NCBI GenBank assembly: GCA_003542575.1
Contig: DPKJ01000012.1
Location: 1-14,266 of the forward strand
Length of the DNA: 14,266 bases
Source of the DNA: Rikenellaceae bacterium
GTDB lineage: Bacteria; Bacteroidota; Bacteroidia; Bacteroidales; UBA932
Reading direction: 5' to 3'
A model generated the notes under the pieces. It had not been told where the DNA came from. It did no database searches and saw only the letters and a list, made by a program, of their open reading frames with translations. Numbering within the stretch: position 1 is the stretch's first letter; every line of letters starts with the position of its first letter. Both the position numbers and the translations under genes were made by a program. Positions 14,046 to 14,266 of this stretch are shown piece by piece.

Positions 14046-14266
14046 ATGTATCATAATTCGACAATGGATAATCTCGTGGTACTCATCATGGCCGGAGGTT
14101 CAGGAGAGAGGTTCTGGCCACTCTCAACCAGCGCAAAACCAAAACAGTTGCTCAGGCTGATTGACAGCGAAAGATCTCTTATAAAGATGACGGTCGATCG
14201 CATTCTTCCTCTTACCAGTGCAGAAAGAATTTTTATTGGGACAAATGCCATTCAGGCGAAAGCAGT
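14046..14266 (+). CDS. manC: Mannose-1-phosphate guanylyltransferase, N-terminal part (cut by window end)
   Basis: The first 73 codons are present and the gene runs off the window. The sequence LIMAGGSGERFWPLSTSAKP (residues 14-33), followed by KQLLRLIDSERSLIK, is the nucleotide-binding signature of sugar-1-phosphate nucleotidyltransferases. The GERFWPLS..KPKQ form is that of the GDP-mannose-forming enzymes. The expected product GDP-mannose feeds mannose, fucose or rhamnose-type residues of surface polysaccharide. Starts at 14046 (MYHNSTMDNLVV) or 14064 (MDNLVV) are both possible; the second gives the tighter family N-terminus. Together with ugd it suggests a polysaccharide locus continuing to the right. 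Confidence 0.9.
   Translation, partial: MYHNSTMDNLVVLIMAGGSGERFWPLSTSAKPKQLLRLIDSERSLIKMTVDRILPLTSAERIFIGTNAIQAKA

Overview
This window looks like a chromosomal segment from a Bacteroidota species, most likely a member of the Bacteroidales. The evidence is the AT-rich leaders without clear Shine-Dalgarno sites, several candidate TAnnTTTG-type -7 boxes, a TlpA-like lipoprotein, a DoxX protein of the form common in this phylum, and a secreted calcineurin-like phosphoesterase fused to a PQQ-type propeller. No rRNA, tRNA, CRISPR array, integrase or transposase gene was seen.

Layout: 1-463 is repeat DNA upstream of ahcY (464-1861, adenosylhomocysteinase). The 1862-2670 gap is filled with repeats. 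A DoxX membrane protein (2671-3114, +) converges on a 974-residue secreted phosphoesterase/propeller protein (3111-6035, -), and their stop codons overlap. A divergent repeat-rich gap (6036-6767) leads to a TlpA/thioredoxin lipoprotein (6768-7376), a secreted peroxiredoxin-like protein (7640-8254), a duplicated tail/terminator/repeat segment (8204-8837), a cyanophycinase-like exported S51 peptidase (8927-10027), an ATP-cone plus Mrr-type endonuclease-fold protein (10141-10977), a UDP-glucose 6-dehydrogenase of the animal-like type (11284-12756), a convergent AraC-family regulator (12779-13618, -), and the start of a mannose-1-phosphate guanylyltransferase (14046 to the window end). The last three genes resemble the edge of a surface-polysaccharide locus, since ugd and manC supply UDP-glucuronate and GDP-mannose.

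The most unusual content is intergenic. Two unrelated families of short inverted-repeat elements occupy the gaps. Family A has TCTCCGCGCCA termini, occurs in 126-127, 137 and 284 bp forms, and has at least six copies with both ends plus older fragments. Family B has ATCCCTGGGAATTCTTTCC termini, is 105-107 bp long, and has four copies. Both have ~20 bp terminal arms around variable interiors that can themselves pair. They lie upstream, downstream and between divergent genes, always outside genes, with no mobilising enzyme in view. They may be non-autonomous mobile repeats or structured DNA/RNA elements. Three 137 bp A copies have identical length despite diverged interiors, one pair of A copies shows a compensatory base-pair change, and the 284 bp copy is a mosaic of two subtypes.

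A second unusual structure lies downstream of the peroxiredoxin-like gene. The last 57 bp of the gene region, its terminator and its family B element are present twice in tandem, and the second unit carries 22-bp-phased repeats with a TCACA-T-TGTGA dyad.
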